A stretch of 14,319 nucleotides of DNA from JBDSTZ01 sp039927975 (GCA_039927975.1 JBDSTZ010000526.1:1-14319); one strand, 5' to 3'; positions 1 to 7,257 are shown, counted from the first letter of the stretch. The notes: generated by a model from the letters alone, not told the origin. A program made the numbers and translations.

Positions 1-246
1 ATCGCCGAGCATGGCTCGTGGAACCGTGAAAACAAGATCGGCTACCGGGTCAACTTGATTACCATCGTCAACAACAAGGTCGCCAGCGACACGCCGTTTC
101 TCGACGGTTTCCTGAAAGGGGAGGAGGTGCTGGGGCGGCCGGTCGACGTGGCCTTCCTGCAAGATGGTTCGATGCTGGTATCGGACGATCACGCCGGGCG
201 GATTTACCGGATCACCTACACCGCGCCGCCGGCGGTGAAGAAGTAG
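1..246 (+). CDS. C-terminal part of a PQQ-type sorbosone/aldose sugar dehydrogenase (5' end outside window)
   Basis: The frame is open from base 1 and ends at TAG 244-246, giving 81 residues of a C-terminus. It starts within an EHGSWNR motif followed by GYRV, and closes with GRPVDVAFLQDGSMLVSDD and an AGRIYRI segment. This pattern is typical of the last beta-propeller blade of the soluble glucose/L-sorbosone dehydrogenase family, periplasmic quinoproteins that oxidise sugars or aldehydes using PQQ. An internal TTG at 55 could be read as a start, but the family match continues upstream of it, so the gene is simply cut by the window edge. The exact substrate cannot be told from this fragment. 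No terminator is visible after the stop; transposase-related sequence begins within about 80 bases. Confidence 0.75.
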   Translation: MAEHGSWNRENKIGYRVNLITIVNNKVASDTPFLDGFLKGEEVLGRPVDVAFLQDGSMLVSDDHAGRIYRITYTAPPAVKK

Positions 247-327
247 GCGCTGTACCCATTAGATAGGGATTTTGAACTGAACTGAACAGGCGCTGTCCAA
301 CGGCTATCCAATCCGGGAGATTCCGCC

Positions 328-1086
328 ATGCGGCGCAGTGCGTTTGAAAAACTGCTAGGGCAACTGAATGCGCTCACGCGCGGGCAGTTGGCCGTGGTGG
401 CGCGCGCCGCGCTGTCGATCGGGGCTGGCGAGCAGGCAGTGGAAGCCATCGAGGCGGCGCGCGCGCCGCTGCTGGCCTGCCCACGCTGCCAGTGCCGCGA
501 GCTGCACCGCAACGGCCACGCCAACGGCCTGCAACGCTTTCGTTGCAGGGCCTGCCGGCGCACCTGCAATTCCCTGACCGGCACGCCACTGGCGCGGCTG
601 CGCCGCAAGGCCAGCTGGCTCGACTACTGCGCATCCATGCTGGAACCGTCCGCCACGGTACGTCGCTCCGCGCGCGAAGTCGGCGTGCAGCGCAACACGA
701 GTTTCCCCTGGCGCCACCGTTTCCTCGCCTGGATCCAGCATGACCGGCAGCTGCCGCTGGGCGGCATCGTCGAGGCAGATGAAATGGTCGCGCTTGAATC
801 CGAAAAAGGCGCGCGCCAGCTGAGCCGGCCGGCGCGGCGGTGTCGCGAGCAAACGCGGCATATCGAGCGAGCAAATGTGCGTGCTGGTGGCGCGCGACCG
901 CACCGGCCGCACCTTCGACGCCGTCACCGGCAAGGGGCCGCTCACCGCCCGGCAACTGCGCAGCCAACTGGCACCCGTGTTGTCGGTTGACGCGCTGCTC
1001 GTCACCGACGCGCATGCGTCCTACCGCGCCTTTGCCCGCGACGCCGGCAAGCGGCGGCCGGCACATCAATCCGGCGGCGAGATGTG
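328..1086 (+). pseudogene. Decayed IS1595-family transposase (frameshifted and 3'-truncated)
   Basis: From ATG 328 the frame encodes an N-terminal zinc ribbon (CPRC, then FRCRAC), an SLTGTPLARLR motif and a helix-turn-helix-like stretch ending NTSFPWRHRFL. The first catalytic Asp follows in VEADEM. This order is characteristic of IS1595-type DDE transposases. Near 823-845 the similarity jumps from frame 1 to frame 2, where VASKRGIS, CVLVARDRTGRTFD and the second catalytic Asp in LLVTDAHASYRAFA continue until TGA 1084-1086. The usual C-terminal part with the third acidic/Asn residue is absent, so the element should be inactive. Upstream, AGGCGCTGT occurs twice (245-253 and 288-296), which may be remains of the element's left end. 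I could not find a convincing right terminal inverted repeat. The element sits between a sugar dehydrogenase and an exopolysaccharide gene. Confidence 0.8.
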
Positions 1087-1130
1087 AAACAGGACCGGGT
1101 GGCACGCGCCAGCCGGTCCTGTTTTTATTT
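1087..1130. terminator. Strong hairpin terminator, likely bidirectional
   Basis: AAACAGGACCGG (1087-1098) pairs perfectly with CCGGTCCTGTTT (1113-1124). The stem continues after one G-G mismatch with TGGC/GCCA around an ACGC tetraloop. On the plus strand it is followed by TTTTTATTT, a good intrinsic terminator. On the minus strand it lies 4 bases after the TAA (1129-1131) of the dehydratase gene, so it most likely ends that transcript and insulates it from the transposase remnant. Confidence 0.8.
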
Positions 1131-3075
1131 ACGCCGCCAGTTCCACTTTTTTCAGCGTCGGCGGCTTCGCCACCTGGTCGCCGTCCTGGGCGAGCCAGAT
1201 ATTGTCGGAGATTTCCGAGGACGGATCGTATTCATCGACGATCGTTTGCAGCTGGACCCGGATTTCCTTGTGGTCGAAACGGGCGCACGCTTCGTCGAGC
1301 GCCTGCAGCATTTGCTTGAGGACCGGCCACTCGTGTTTCGCCTCGCGCGCGCGCATGATCAGCGGGTGCTCGGTGCCGACGACGTTGGTGCCGATCAGCA
1401 GTTCCTCGTACAGCTTTTCGCCTGGGCGCAAGCCGACATAGTTGATTTCGATCGTGCCCATCGGGGTGGCCGCCGATTTGACCTCCTGGCCGCTCAGGTG
1501 CACCATCCGCACCGCCAGGTCGGCGATGCGTACCGGCTCGCCCATGTCGAGCACGAAGACGTCGCCGCCCTTGCTCATGGCGCCGGCCTGCAGCACCAGT
1601 TGCGCCGCTTCCGGAATGGTCATGAAATAGCGCGTGATTTCCGGGTGGGTCAAGGTCAGCGGGCCGCCGCCGGCGATCTGCTTGCGGAACAGCGGCACGA
1701 CCGAGCCGGACGAACCGAGCACGTTGCCGAATCGGACCATGGAGAAGCGGGTCTTGGCGTCCTCGGTGGCGAAGGCTTGCAGGATCAGTTCAGCCAGGCG
1801 CTTGGTGGCGCCCATGACGTTGGTCGGACGCACCGCCTTGTCGGTCGAAATCAGGATGAAGCAGCCGACCTGGGCGGCGGCGGCGGCGCGCGCCAGGCTC
1901 AGCGTGCCGAACGCATTGTTGCGGATGCCCTCGATCGGATTGTGCTCGACCAGCGGCACGTGCTTGTAGGCGGCCGCGTGGTAGACCGTGTCGACCTTGA
2001 AAGCCTGCATGATGCGGCGGCATTTTTCCTCGTCGAGCACCGAGCCGACAAACGCGGACAGCTCCACATCGAGATGCTCGCGCGCCTTGATGTCCCTGAG
2101 TTCCTGCTCGATCGTGTAGAGCGCGTATTCGGAAATGTCGAACAGGATCAGATGGACCGGCTCGAGCATGACGATCTGGCGGCACAGTTCCGAACCGATC
2201 GAACCGCCGGCGCCGGTCACCATCACGATTTTTTTCGCGATGCACACAGACAACAATTGCGGATCGGGCGCGACGACGTCGCGGCTGAGCAGATCTTCGA
2301 TCTCGATCTGGCGCACGTCTTCGACCCGCGATTTGCCGCGCACCATGTCGCTGATGGTCGGCGTGATCTTGATCTTTAGCGACAGCAAGGCCAGGCGGTC
2401 GAGGATCGAGCGCTGCTCGCGGCGCGTCAATGAAGGCATTGCCAGCAGCACGGTGTTGATATCGTAGGCCTCGGCCAGGCGCGCCAGATGGGCCGACGGA
2501 TACACCTTGATGCCGCCGATAGTGGTGTTGACGCGCTGCGAATTGTCGTCGATGAAAAATACCGGAATATATTCGTTGCCCGGCTTGATGGCGTTGGCCA
2601 GCAGGCTGCCGGCCTCGCCGGCGCCATAAATGGCGACCCGCACGGCGGTGGCGCCGGCGCGGCCGTTGGACAGCACGCCGCGCGCGGCGAAGCGGCTGGC
2701 CAGCACGTACAGCACCGACATCACCCAGTAAATCACGTAGGGGGTGGCGGAAAACGATTCGACGCGCGCCAGTGTCACCAGCGTGGCCATCGTCACCGTC
2801 GCCAGCGTGGCGCCCATGGTCACCACCAGGATGATCTTTTGATCGATATAGCGAACCACCGCGCGATAGAGGCCGAAACGCAGGAAGATCGGGATCGCCG
2901 TCAAAGGCGCCCAGAGCGCCACCAGATAATGCTGATGAAGGAAACCGGCGGGGGCGCCGTCGAAATGCAGGTACAGTGAAAAATAAAGAATGAGCGGCAG
3001 GCACAGTAAATCGGTGGTGACTGCGATCATCTGCTTGTGAACGCGCGGCAGGCTTAAGACTCGGTTTTTCATCAT
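1129..3075 (-). CDS. Membrane-bound nucleotide-sugar 4,6-dehydratase / epimerase (WbpM/CapD/PglF type)
   Basis: A 648-aa protein of normal length for the large membrane form of this family. Four hydrophobic segments lie near residues 17-37, 47-67, 81-102 and 112-128. A CoA-binding-like Rossmann region with GAGEAG (151-156) follows, then the catalytic SDR domain with TGAGGSIG (287-294) and HAAAYKHVPL (about 366-375). The active-site region is STDKAVRPTNVMGATK (410-425). As in WbpM-like large members, Met replaces the usual SDR Tyr in the Y-x3-K position. Family members convert UDP-GlcNAc to the 4-keto-6-deoxy sugar, the first step toward deoxy/diamino sugars of polysaccharides. The first of two adjacent ATGs was taken as the start; no strong Shine-Dalgarno is visible. 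It diverges from the YjbH-PAP2 gene, supporting a role in exopolysaccharide or surface glycan synthesis. The exact sugar product is not deducible. Confidence 0.9.
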   Translation of the reverse strand: MMKNRVLSLPRVHKQMIAVTTDLLCLPLILYFSLYLHFDGAPAGFLHQHYLVALWAPLTAIPIFLRFGLYRAVVRYIDQKIILVVTMGATLATVTMATLVTLARVESFSATPYVIYWVMSVLYVLASRFAARGVLSNGRAGATAVRVAIYGAGEAGSLLANAIKPGNEYIPVFFIDDNSQRVNTTIGGIKVYPSAHLARLAEAYDINTVLLAMPSLTRREQRSILDRLALLSLKIKITPTISDMVRGKSRVEDVRQIEIEDLLSRDVVAPDPQLLSVCIAKKIVMVTGAGGSIGSELCRQIVMLEPVHLILFDISEYALYTIEQELRDIKAREHLDVELSAFVGSVLDEEKCRRIMQAFKVDTVYHAAAYKHVPLVEHNPIEGIRNNAFGTLSLARAAAAAQVGCFILISTDKAVRPTNVMGATKRLAELILQAFATEDAKTRFSMVRFGNVLGSSGSVVPLFRKQIAGGGPLTLTHPEITRYFMTIPEAAQLVLQAGAMSKGGDVFVLDMGEPVRIADLAVRMVHLSGQEVKSAATPMGTIEINYVGLRPGEKLYEELLIGTNVVGTEHPLIMRAREAKHEWPVLKQMLQALDEACARFDHKEIRVQLQTIVDEYDPSSEISDNIWLAQDGDQVAKPPTLKKVELAA

Positions 3076-3185
3076 TGCTTTTACATGGTATCGCTATGGG
3101 AAAGGGCCGTAAATCGAGGAGCGGTCTGCGGGACGGCGGGATGACCGGCGCTCTATCCTCGCGCGTGATTCGGAAACAATGTGGA

Positions 3186-3214
3186 ATGATACATGAAGCG
3201 ATGGCATAACTGAA
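3186..3214 (-). promoter_or_regulatory. Candidate sigma-70 promoter for the dehydratase gene
   Basis: On the minus strand TTCAGT (3209-3214) and TATCAT (3186-3191, five of six consensus bases) are separated by 17 bases. This would give a leader of about 100 bases before the ATG at 3075. The -35 match is weak, so this is only a candidate. Confidence 0.35.
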
Positions 3215-3309
3215 AGGACGCTTCACTGCCGTGTCCGCCTGTTATTTTGAATGGCCCGCAAAAAAACAACAGATTGCCCGATGTCGTCCAAGACAAATAG
3301 GAGGGGGTA

Positions 3310-3390
3310 ATGACCGGGCATCCGCCTGAAAATAGCAGGATAACAATTCCGAATGCCGGAGCGGTGCGAGCTGCTCCTGCTCGTCAATAG
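3310..3390 (+). CDS. Possible 26-codon leader ORF upstream of the YjbH-PAP2 gene
   Basis: ATG 3310 is preceded by AGGAGG (3299-3304) with a 5-base spacer, a strong Shine-Dalgarno and better than that of most real genes here. The frame runs 26 codons to TAG 3388-3390 and encodes a peptide beginning MTGHPPENSR. It shows no recognisable domain, signal or stalling motif. It lies 110 bases ahead of the TTG start of the exopolysaccharide gene and could be a translated leader or a chance ORF. The rest of the 3076-3500 gap holds the candidate promoter and palindrome listed separately and nothing else I can name. Confidence 0.2.
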   Translation: MTGHPPENSRITIPNAGAVRAAPARQ

Positions 3391-3424
3391 TGATAAACTG
3401 TCCGGCTTGTTAATAGGACCGTGG

Positions 3425-3437
3425 CTGGTCTGACCAG
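3425..3437. promoter_or_regulatory. Perfect 13-bp palindrome, GntR/FadR-like operator candidate
   Basis: CTGGTCTGACCAG is a perfect dyad (six-base arms around a central T), 63 bases upstream of the YjbH-PAP2 start. The TGGTC-N-GACCA core agrees with the general TGGT...ACCA operators bound by FadR-subfamily GntR regulators. No such regulator gene lies in the window, so the assignment is by pattern only. Confidence 0.4.
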
Positions 3438-3500
3438 ACAGCCTCGTCTTTTCCGATGTATTTGCCCGCCGCCGGGGCCCGTCAATAAGGTTTTCTCGTT

Positions 3501-6368
3501 TTGTTAATGATCTTTGCACACCCATTGAAGCGCGGCCTGGTTGGCTGCGCCTTGTTGAGCGCCGCGCATGCGTTTGGCGCCACTCCTACCTTGAACGGCC
3601 AGTCGGGCTACATCAACATGCCGAGCGCGGAGGTGGAAAAGGACGGCACTTTTACGATCGGGTATAGCCACGACCAGCCGTACGGCGCCATTTCGGCCAC
3701 CTCGACGATCCTGCCTTTCCTGCAGTTCACCGGACGCTATGTGTCGATCAGCGGGATTCGGGGATTCGACAGCCCCGACGGCTACGGCAGCAACTACGGC
3801 CGCTTCAAGGACAAGGTCGCCGACGCCAAGCTGCGCCTGTGGGAGGAAAGCCTGTGGATGCCGAGCGTGGCGGTGGGCGCCACCGACTTGCTTGGCACCG
3901 AGCTGTTCAAGGGGCAGTATGTGGTGGCGACCAAGCATTTCGGCGCCGCCCGCAATATCGAGGCGACCCTCGGCTACGGTCACAAGCGGCCCGACGGCGC
4001 CTTCGCCGGCGTGCGCTGGGCGCCGCTGGCGACACCGGGCTGGGCCTTCGTGGCCGAGTACGACGCCAATGATTACCCGCGCGACTTCCGCGCCAGCGAG
4101 ACCGACGCCGGCAAGCGCAGCAAGGGCGCGGCGGTCGCGGTCGAATACCGCTGGGGTTGGCTGGGCGCGCAGCTGGCGCGCCACCGCGACCATTTCAGCG
4201 CCAACGCCTACGTCACCATCCCGTTCGGCGAGCGCGAGTACATCCCGAAGATTTTCGAGCCGGCGCCCTACCAGCCGAAGAACGCGCCGCCGCGCGTGAG
4301 CGCCGCCGCATGGCAGGCCGACAGCGGCCACGGCGCCGCCCTCATCGCCGCGCTGGTCAAGCAGGATTACCGCAACGTCCGGGTCCAGCTCGATGGCAAC
4401 ACCTTGCACCTGACCCTGACCAACACCCGCATCTACGACCTGGGCCGCAGCATGGGGCGCGCCGCGCGCACCGCGCTCGCCTTCGCGCCGGAAGGCACGC
4501 GCGCGCTGCGCATCACCTACACCCGGCTCGAGCAGCCGGTGGCGACCTATGAATTTTTCGACCTGGCCAGGCTCAGCGATTACCTGAGCGGCCTGGTCGG
4601 CCGCGAAACCTTCCTGCAAAGCGTGCTGATCCGCTACGCCCGCCCCGACGAACAGCTCGCGGGCGACCAGACCACCCTGCTGGCCGGCTTGCAGGAGGCA
4701 AAAGGCGAGGGCGAGGGCGGCCTCGAGGTGCAGACCAATCGCGACGGCAACATCGTCCAGCTCAGTGCGGAAGACCGCGAAGCCAACCGCTTCAAGGTGG
4801 TGCCGCGCTTCGGCTTCTTCTTCAACGATCCGAGCGGCGCCCTGCGCTACGAGGTCGCGGCGGCGGCCAATTACGACCGCCGCCTCGGCACCGGCCTGTA
4901 CCTCAACAGCGCGTTCAAGCTGAATATTTTCGAGAACATCTCCGGCGTCACCCAGGCCTCCAACAGTGATTTGCCGCACGTGCGCACCGACGTCGCCGAA
5001 TACAAGCGCGCCGGCCGCTTCAAGCTCAACAAGCTGATGGTCAACCAGTACCTGATGCCCGACGAGCGCCTCTACGCGCGCCTGTCGGCCGGTATCTATG
5101 AAGAGATGTTCAGCGGCGTCGGCGGCCAGCTCCTGTACCTGCCCAAGGACAGCCGTTGGGTCGCCGACCTCTCGGTTGACGCCCTGCGCCAGCGCGGCTA
5201 CCGCGGCTGGTTCGACATGCGCGATTACCGCACCGTCACCGCGCTCGGCGCCCTGCATTACAAGCTGCCCTACGACATCACCGCGACCGCCAGGGTCGGC
5301 CGCTTCCTGGCCAAGGACAACGGCGTGCGTTTCGAGTTCAAGCGCCGCTTCCAGTCCGGCATCGAGGTCGGCGCCTGGTACGCGCGCACCGACGGCAAGG
5401 ACATCACCAATCCCGGCACGCCGACCAATCCCTACCACGACAAGGGCGTGTTCCTGTCGATCCCGCTGCGCAGCATGCTGCCTAGCGACACCCAGGCCAA
5501 CGCCGGCCTGGCGCTGTCGCCGTGGACGCGCGACGTCGGCCAGATGGTGGCCACCCCGGGCGACTTGTACGAGATGCTGGAAAATCCGCGCCGCGACATG
5601 ACGCGCGGCGACGCGCTCGGCAACTTCGCCGAACGCGCCGACGAGCAGGGCCTGGCCTCGGTCAATCCGCCGGTCAAGCCGCTGACCAATCCGTGGCCGG
5701 CCTTCCGCGCGCGCATTGAACAATCGAGCTCGACCTTGCCGCGCCTGCCCGAGTGGGCGCCGGCGGCCGGCATCGCCGCCGGCGTGGTGCTCGCCAGCGC
5801 CGCGCTCGACAAGCCGGTCGACAAGTACATGCAGCGCCACGCCGACGCGCGTCTGACCCGCACGGCCGGCAATTTCGGCAAGAGCATGCCGGTGGCCCTG
5901 ATCGGCCTGGCCGGCGCCGCGTTCGCGCTGGGCGACGAACGGATGCAGAATATCGGCCTCATTTCACTCGAATCGGTGGCCGGCGCGCTGGGCCTGTCGG
6001 GCCTGGGCAAATACGCGGTCGGGCGCGCGCGTCCCGGCGAAGGCAGGGGGCCGTGGTCGCAAGTGGGGCCGGACCAGCCGCGCAGCAACGCCTCGTTCCC
6101 CTCGGCCCACAGCGCCGCCGCGTTTGCCGCCGTGACCCCGTTCGCCGAGGAATACGACGCCCCCTGGCTGTACGGCCTGGCGGCGGTCAGCTCGATGGGC
6201 CGGGTGGCCGGACGCCAGCACTGGGTCTCCGACACCGTCGCCGGCGGCCTGATCGGCTATGCGGTGGGCGGCTGGCTGTGGCATGCGCAGCGCGACAACT
6301 CGGCGTCGCGAGTAACAGTCGTGCCGGGTCCGCGCCAGCTCGGCGTCGCCTGGCAGGGCAGCTACTAA
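3501..6368 (+). CDS. YjbH/GfcD-type exopolysaccharide outer-membrane protein fused to a C-terminal PAP2 phosphatase
   Basis: A 955-aa protein. The start is TTG 3501 (AAGG ten bases upstream) or ATG 3507. An N-terminal KR-GLVGCALLSAAHAFGA stretch looks like a Sec signal peptide; the LVGC inside it has too little hydrophobic sequence before it for a lipobox. Residues about 30-690 match the YjbH domain: an early LNGQSGYINMPSA motif, then many alternating beta segments ending in short aromatic strands, as in a large outer-membrane barrel. E. coli YjbH is roughly 700 residues, so about 250 residues are extra. The extra part, after a Pro-rich linker (about 690-755), is a complete PAP2 domain. It has K837-x6-RP (844-845), PSAH (867-870, His870) and R901-x5-H907-x3-D911, with several hydrophobic segments (about 753-770, 796-812, 912-928). 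PAP2 enzymes remove phosphate from lipid phosphates such as phosphatidate or undecaprenyl diphosphate. It diverges from the sugar dehydratase and converges on dgkA. The fusion is clear from one unbroken frame; substrate and membrane location are open. Confidence 0.88.
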   Translation: MLMIFAHPLKRGLVGCALLSAAHAFGATPTLNGQSGYINMPSAEVEKDGTFTIGYSHDQPYGAISATSTILPFLQFTGRYVSISGIRGFDSPDGYGSNYGRFKDKVADAKLRLWEESLWMPSVAVGATDLLGTELFKGQYVVATKHFGAARNIEATLGYGHKRPDGAFAGVRWAPLATPGWAFVAEYDANDYPRDFRASETDAGKRSKGAAVAVEYRWGWLGAQLARHRDHFSANAYVTIPFGEREYIPKIFEPAPYQPKNAPPRVSAAAWQADSGHGAALIAALVKQDYRNVRVQLDGNTLHLTLTNTRIYDLGRSMGRAARTALAFAPEGTRALRITYTRLEQPVATYEFFDLARLSDYLSGLVGRETFLQSVLIRYARPDEQLAGDQTTLLAGLQEAKGEGEGGLEVQTNRDGNIVQLSAEDREANRFKVVPRFGFFFNDPSGALRYEVAAAANYDRRLGTGLYLNSAFKLNIFENISGVTQASNSDLPHVRTDVAEYKRAGRFKLNKLMVNQYLMPDERLYARLSAGIYEEMFSGVGGQLLYLPKDSRWVADLSVDALRQRGYRGWFDMRDYRTVTALGALHYKLPYDITATARVGRFLAKDNGVRFEFKRRFQSGIEVGAWYARTDGKDITNPGTPTNPYHDKGVFLSIPLRSMLPSDTQANAGLALSPWTRDVGQMVATPGDLYEMLENPRRDMTRGDALGNFAERADEQGLASVNPPVKPLTNPWPAFRARIEQSSSTLPRLPEWAPAAGIAAGVVLASAALDKPVDKYMQRHADARLTRTAGNFGKSMPVALIGLAGAAFALGDERMQNIGLISLESVAGALGLSGLGKYAVGRARPGEGRGPWSQVGPDQPRSNASFPSAHSAAAFAAVTPFAEEYDAPWLYGLAAVSSMGRVAGRQHWVSDTVAGGLIGYAVGGWLWHAQRDNSASRVTVVPGPRQLGVAWQGSY

Positions 6369-6382
6369 ACGGAAAGAGCAAG

Positions 6383-6405
6383 GGGCTGGCCGCCACGGCC
6401 GGCCC
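6383..6405. terminator. Hairpin between convergent genes
   Basis: GGGCTGGCCG and CGGCCGGCCC form a 10-bp stem (one G-T wobble) with a CCA loop in the 41-base gap between the YjbH-PAP2 stop and the dgkA stop. On the minus strand it is followed by a T-rich run (CCTTGCTCTTTCC). It probably serves both converging transcripts. Confidence 0.55.
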
Positions 6406-6409
6406 AGCG

Positions 6410-6760
6410 CTACAGCGTGGCGACCAAAAACGCGACAAACACTCCGGCCGCGCTCACACTCAGCAACAGCACGGCGCCGGCGGCGCAATCCTTGGCCAGT
6501 CCGATCGCCGGGTGGCGCGCGGGATGCAAATGGTCGAGCGCCGCTTCCAGCGCGCTATTGAACAGTTCAGCGGCAAGCACCAGCGCGCAATTCATCAGCA
6601 GCAATACCCACCACAGGGCGGGCGGGCGGCGCCACAGCAGCACCGCCAGCACCAGCGCGGCGGCCAGGCATTGGGTGCGGAAACTTGTTTCAGTGCGCCA
6701 GGCCGAGCGAATGCCGTTGAGGGCGAAACCAAGACGGCGGTCGAGGGAGAGGTTTTTCAT
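6410..6760 (-). CDS. dgkA: Diacylglycerol kinase (DgkA family)
   Basis: A 116-aa integral membrane protein, close to the usual ~120 residues. The N-terminal amphipathic part carries TETSFR (E24, F27, R28), followed by two hydrophobic helices (about 32-44 and 48-63). The signature AELFNSALEAALD (64-76) has E65, E72 and D76, and AKDCAAGAV (89-97) has the conserved Lys-Asp. A third helix runs to the end. Family members phosphorylate diacylglycerol with ATP in the inner membrane to recycle it to phosphatidate. In Gram-negatives this diacylglycerol comes mainly from periplasmic glucan or glycan modification with phospholipid headgroups; Gram-positive relatives act on undecaprenol. The gene converges on a protein with a PAP2 domain, the opposite reaction type. 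No strong Shine-Dalgarno precedes ATG 6760. The 154 bases upstream hold a terminator for the next leftward gene, so dgkA probably has its own promoter. Confidence 0.9.
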   Translation of the reverse strand: MKNLSLDRRLGFALNGIRSAWRTETSFRTQCLAAALVLAVLLWRRPPALWWVLLLMNCALVLAAELFNSALEAALDHLHPARHPAIGLAKDCAAGAVLLLSVSAAGVFVAFLVATL

Positions 6761-6840
6761 TGGCTCAATAGGCCTGGATACGCTGGCACGCGCGCTGGCG
6801 GCATCGATCCGGACGGCGTCGCCGCGCTGCCGCGCGGACG

Positions 6841-6869
6841 AAAGAAAACCGGCCAGAATACAGCCGGTT
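6841..6869 (-). terminator. Intrinsic terminator after the YjbE/GfcA-like gene
   Basis: AACCGGC (6847-6853) pairs with GCCGGTT (6863-6869) around a 9-base loop. In the leftward direction the stem is followed by TTCTTT. A second GC-rich hairpin (GGGAGCG/CGCTCCC, 6889-6907) lies right after the stop codon at 6915. Together they separate the small secreted-protein gene from dgkA. Confidence 0.6.
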
Positions 6870-6914
6870 CGATGACGCCCGGTCCATCGGGAGCGCGCGG
6901 CGCTCCCGGCTGGA

Positions 6915-7199
6915 TCAGTGGTGCGTCGTAGTGCTGTTGCCGTTGTCCGAAGCGGCTACTGCCACTGCGGCGATTGCCACGCCCAGCACGACCAGGGTGC
7001 TGGTCGACAGGCCGGCCAGCGTGCTGCTGGCAGTGGTGGTGGCGCCGGCGCCGGCTTCGCCAGCAGGCGTTGCCGGGGTAGCTGGGGTGGCGGGGGTGCC
7101 TGGACCGTTAGGATTGGCAGGGGTGGCAGGCGTCGCTTGGGCGAACGCTTGCGCCGAGACCAGGCTCATGATGGCAGCTACGGCGAGAATTTTTTTCAT
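6915..7199 (-). CDS. Small secreted Thr/Ala/Pro-rich protein, YjbE/GfcA-like
   Basis: A 94-aa protein with a clear Sec signal peptide (MKKILAVAAIMSLVSAQAFA, cleavage predicted after residue 20). A low-complexity region of TPATPA-type repeats (about 22-46) follows, then a Gly/Ala/Thr spacer and a hydrophobic stretch (about 69-83, LVVLGVAIAAVAVAA). The polar tail is SDNGNSTTTHH. This layout (signal, Thr/Ala-rich part, short hydrophobic segment, tail of Asp/Gly/Asn then Thr) is that of E. coli YjbE and GfcA, small proteins encoded with YjbH/GfcD in exopolysaccharide operons. The similarity is of architecture rather than alignable sequence, so the name is tentative. Shine-Dalgarno AAGGAAG (7204-7210) sits 4 bases before ATG 7199. 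It has its own promoter and terminator and is not cotranscribed with the YjbH-PAP2 gene. Confidence 0.6.
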   Translation of the reverse strand: MKKILAVAAIMSLVSAQAFAQATPATPANPNGPGTPATPATPATPAGEAGAGATTTASSTLAGLSTSTLVVLGVAIAAVAVAASDNGNSTTTHH

Positions 7200-7257
7200 G
7201 TTACTTCCTTTAATAATATATCGAATACTGAATAAAGATGGCTTTTAACGCTGGCCG

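Noticed and set aside
290..301. GCGCTGTCCAAC also occurs at 7318-7329, considered as an insertion-sequence end or att site
   Set aside because: Only 12 bases match, flanks differ, and nothing mobile is seen near the second copy; chance or a fragment cannot be told apart.
1084..2379. Open frame of 431 codons on the plus strand opposite the sugar dehydratase
   Set aside because: Asp/Arg/His-rich shadow of a well-supported gene; no family motif and no Shine-Dalgarno.
3223..3525. 100-codon open frame on the minus strand in the intergenic region
   Set aside because: No domain, atypical composition, overlaps the start of the YjbH-PAP2 gene and the palindrome; no ribosome binding site seen.
3531..3548. 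LVGC near the N-terminus of the YjbH-PAP2 protein considered as a lipobox
   Set aside because: Almost no hydrophobic sequence precedes the Cys and the hydrophobic core continues after it, so a standard Sec signal peptide fits better.
3504..5840. Very long open frame (778 codons) on the minus strand opposite the YjbH-PAP2 gene
   Set aside because: It mirrors the GC-biased codons of the real gene, has no recognisable domain, signal peptide or ribosome binding site, and reads as low-complexity Ala/Gly/Arg sequence.
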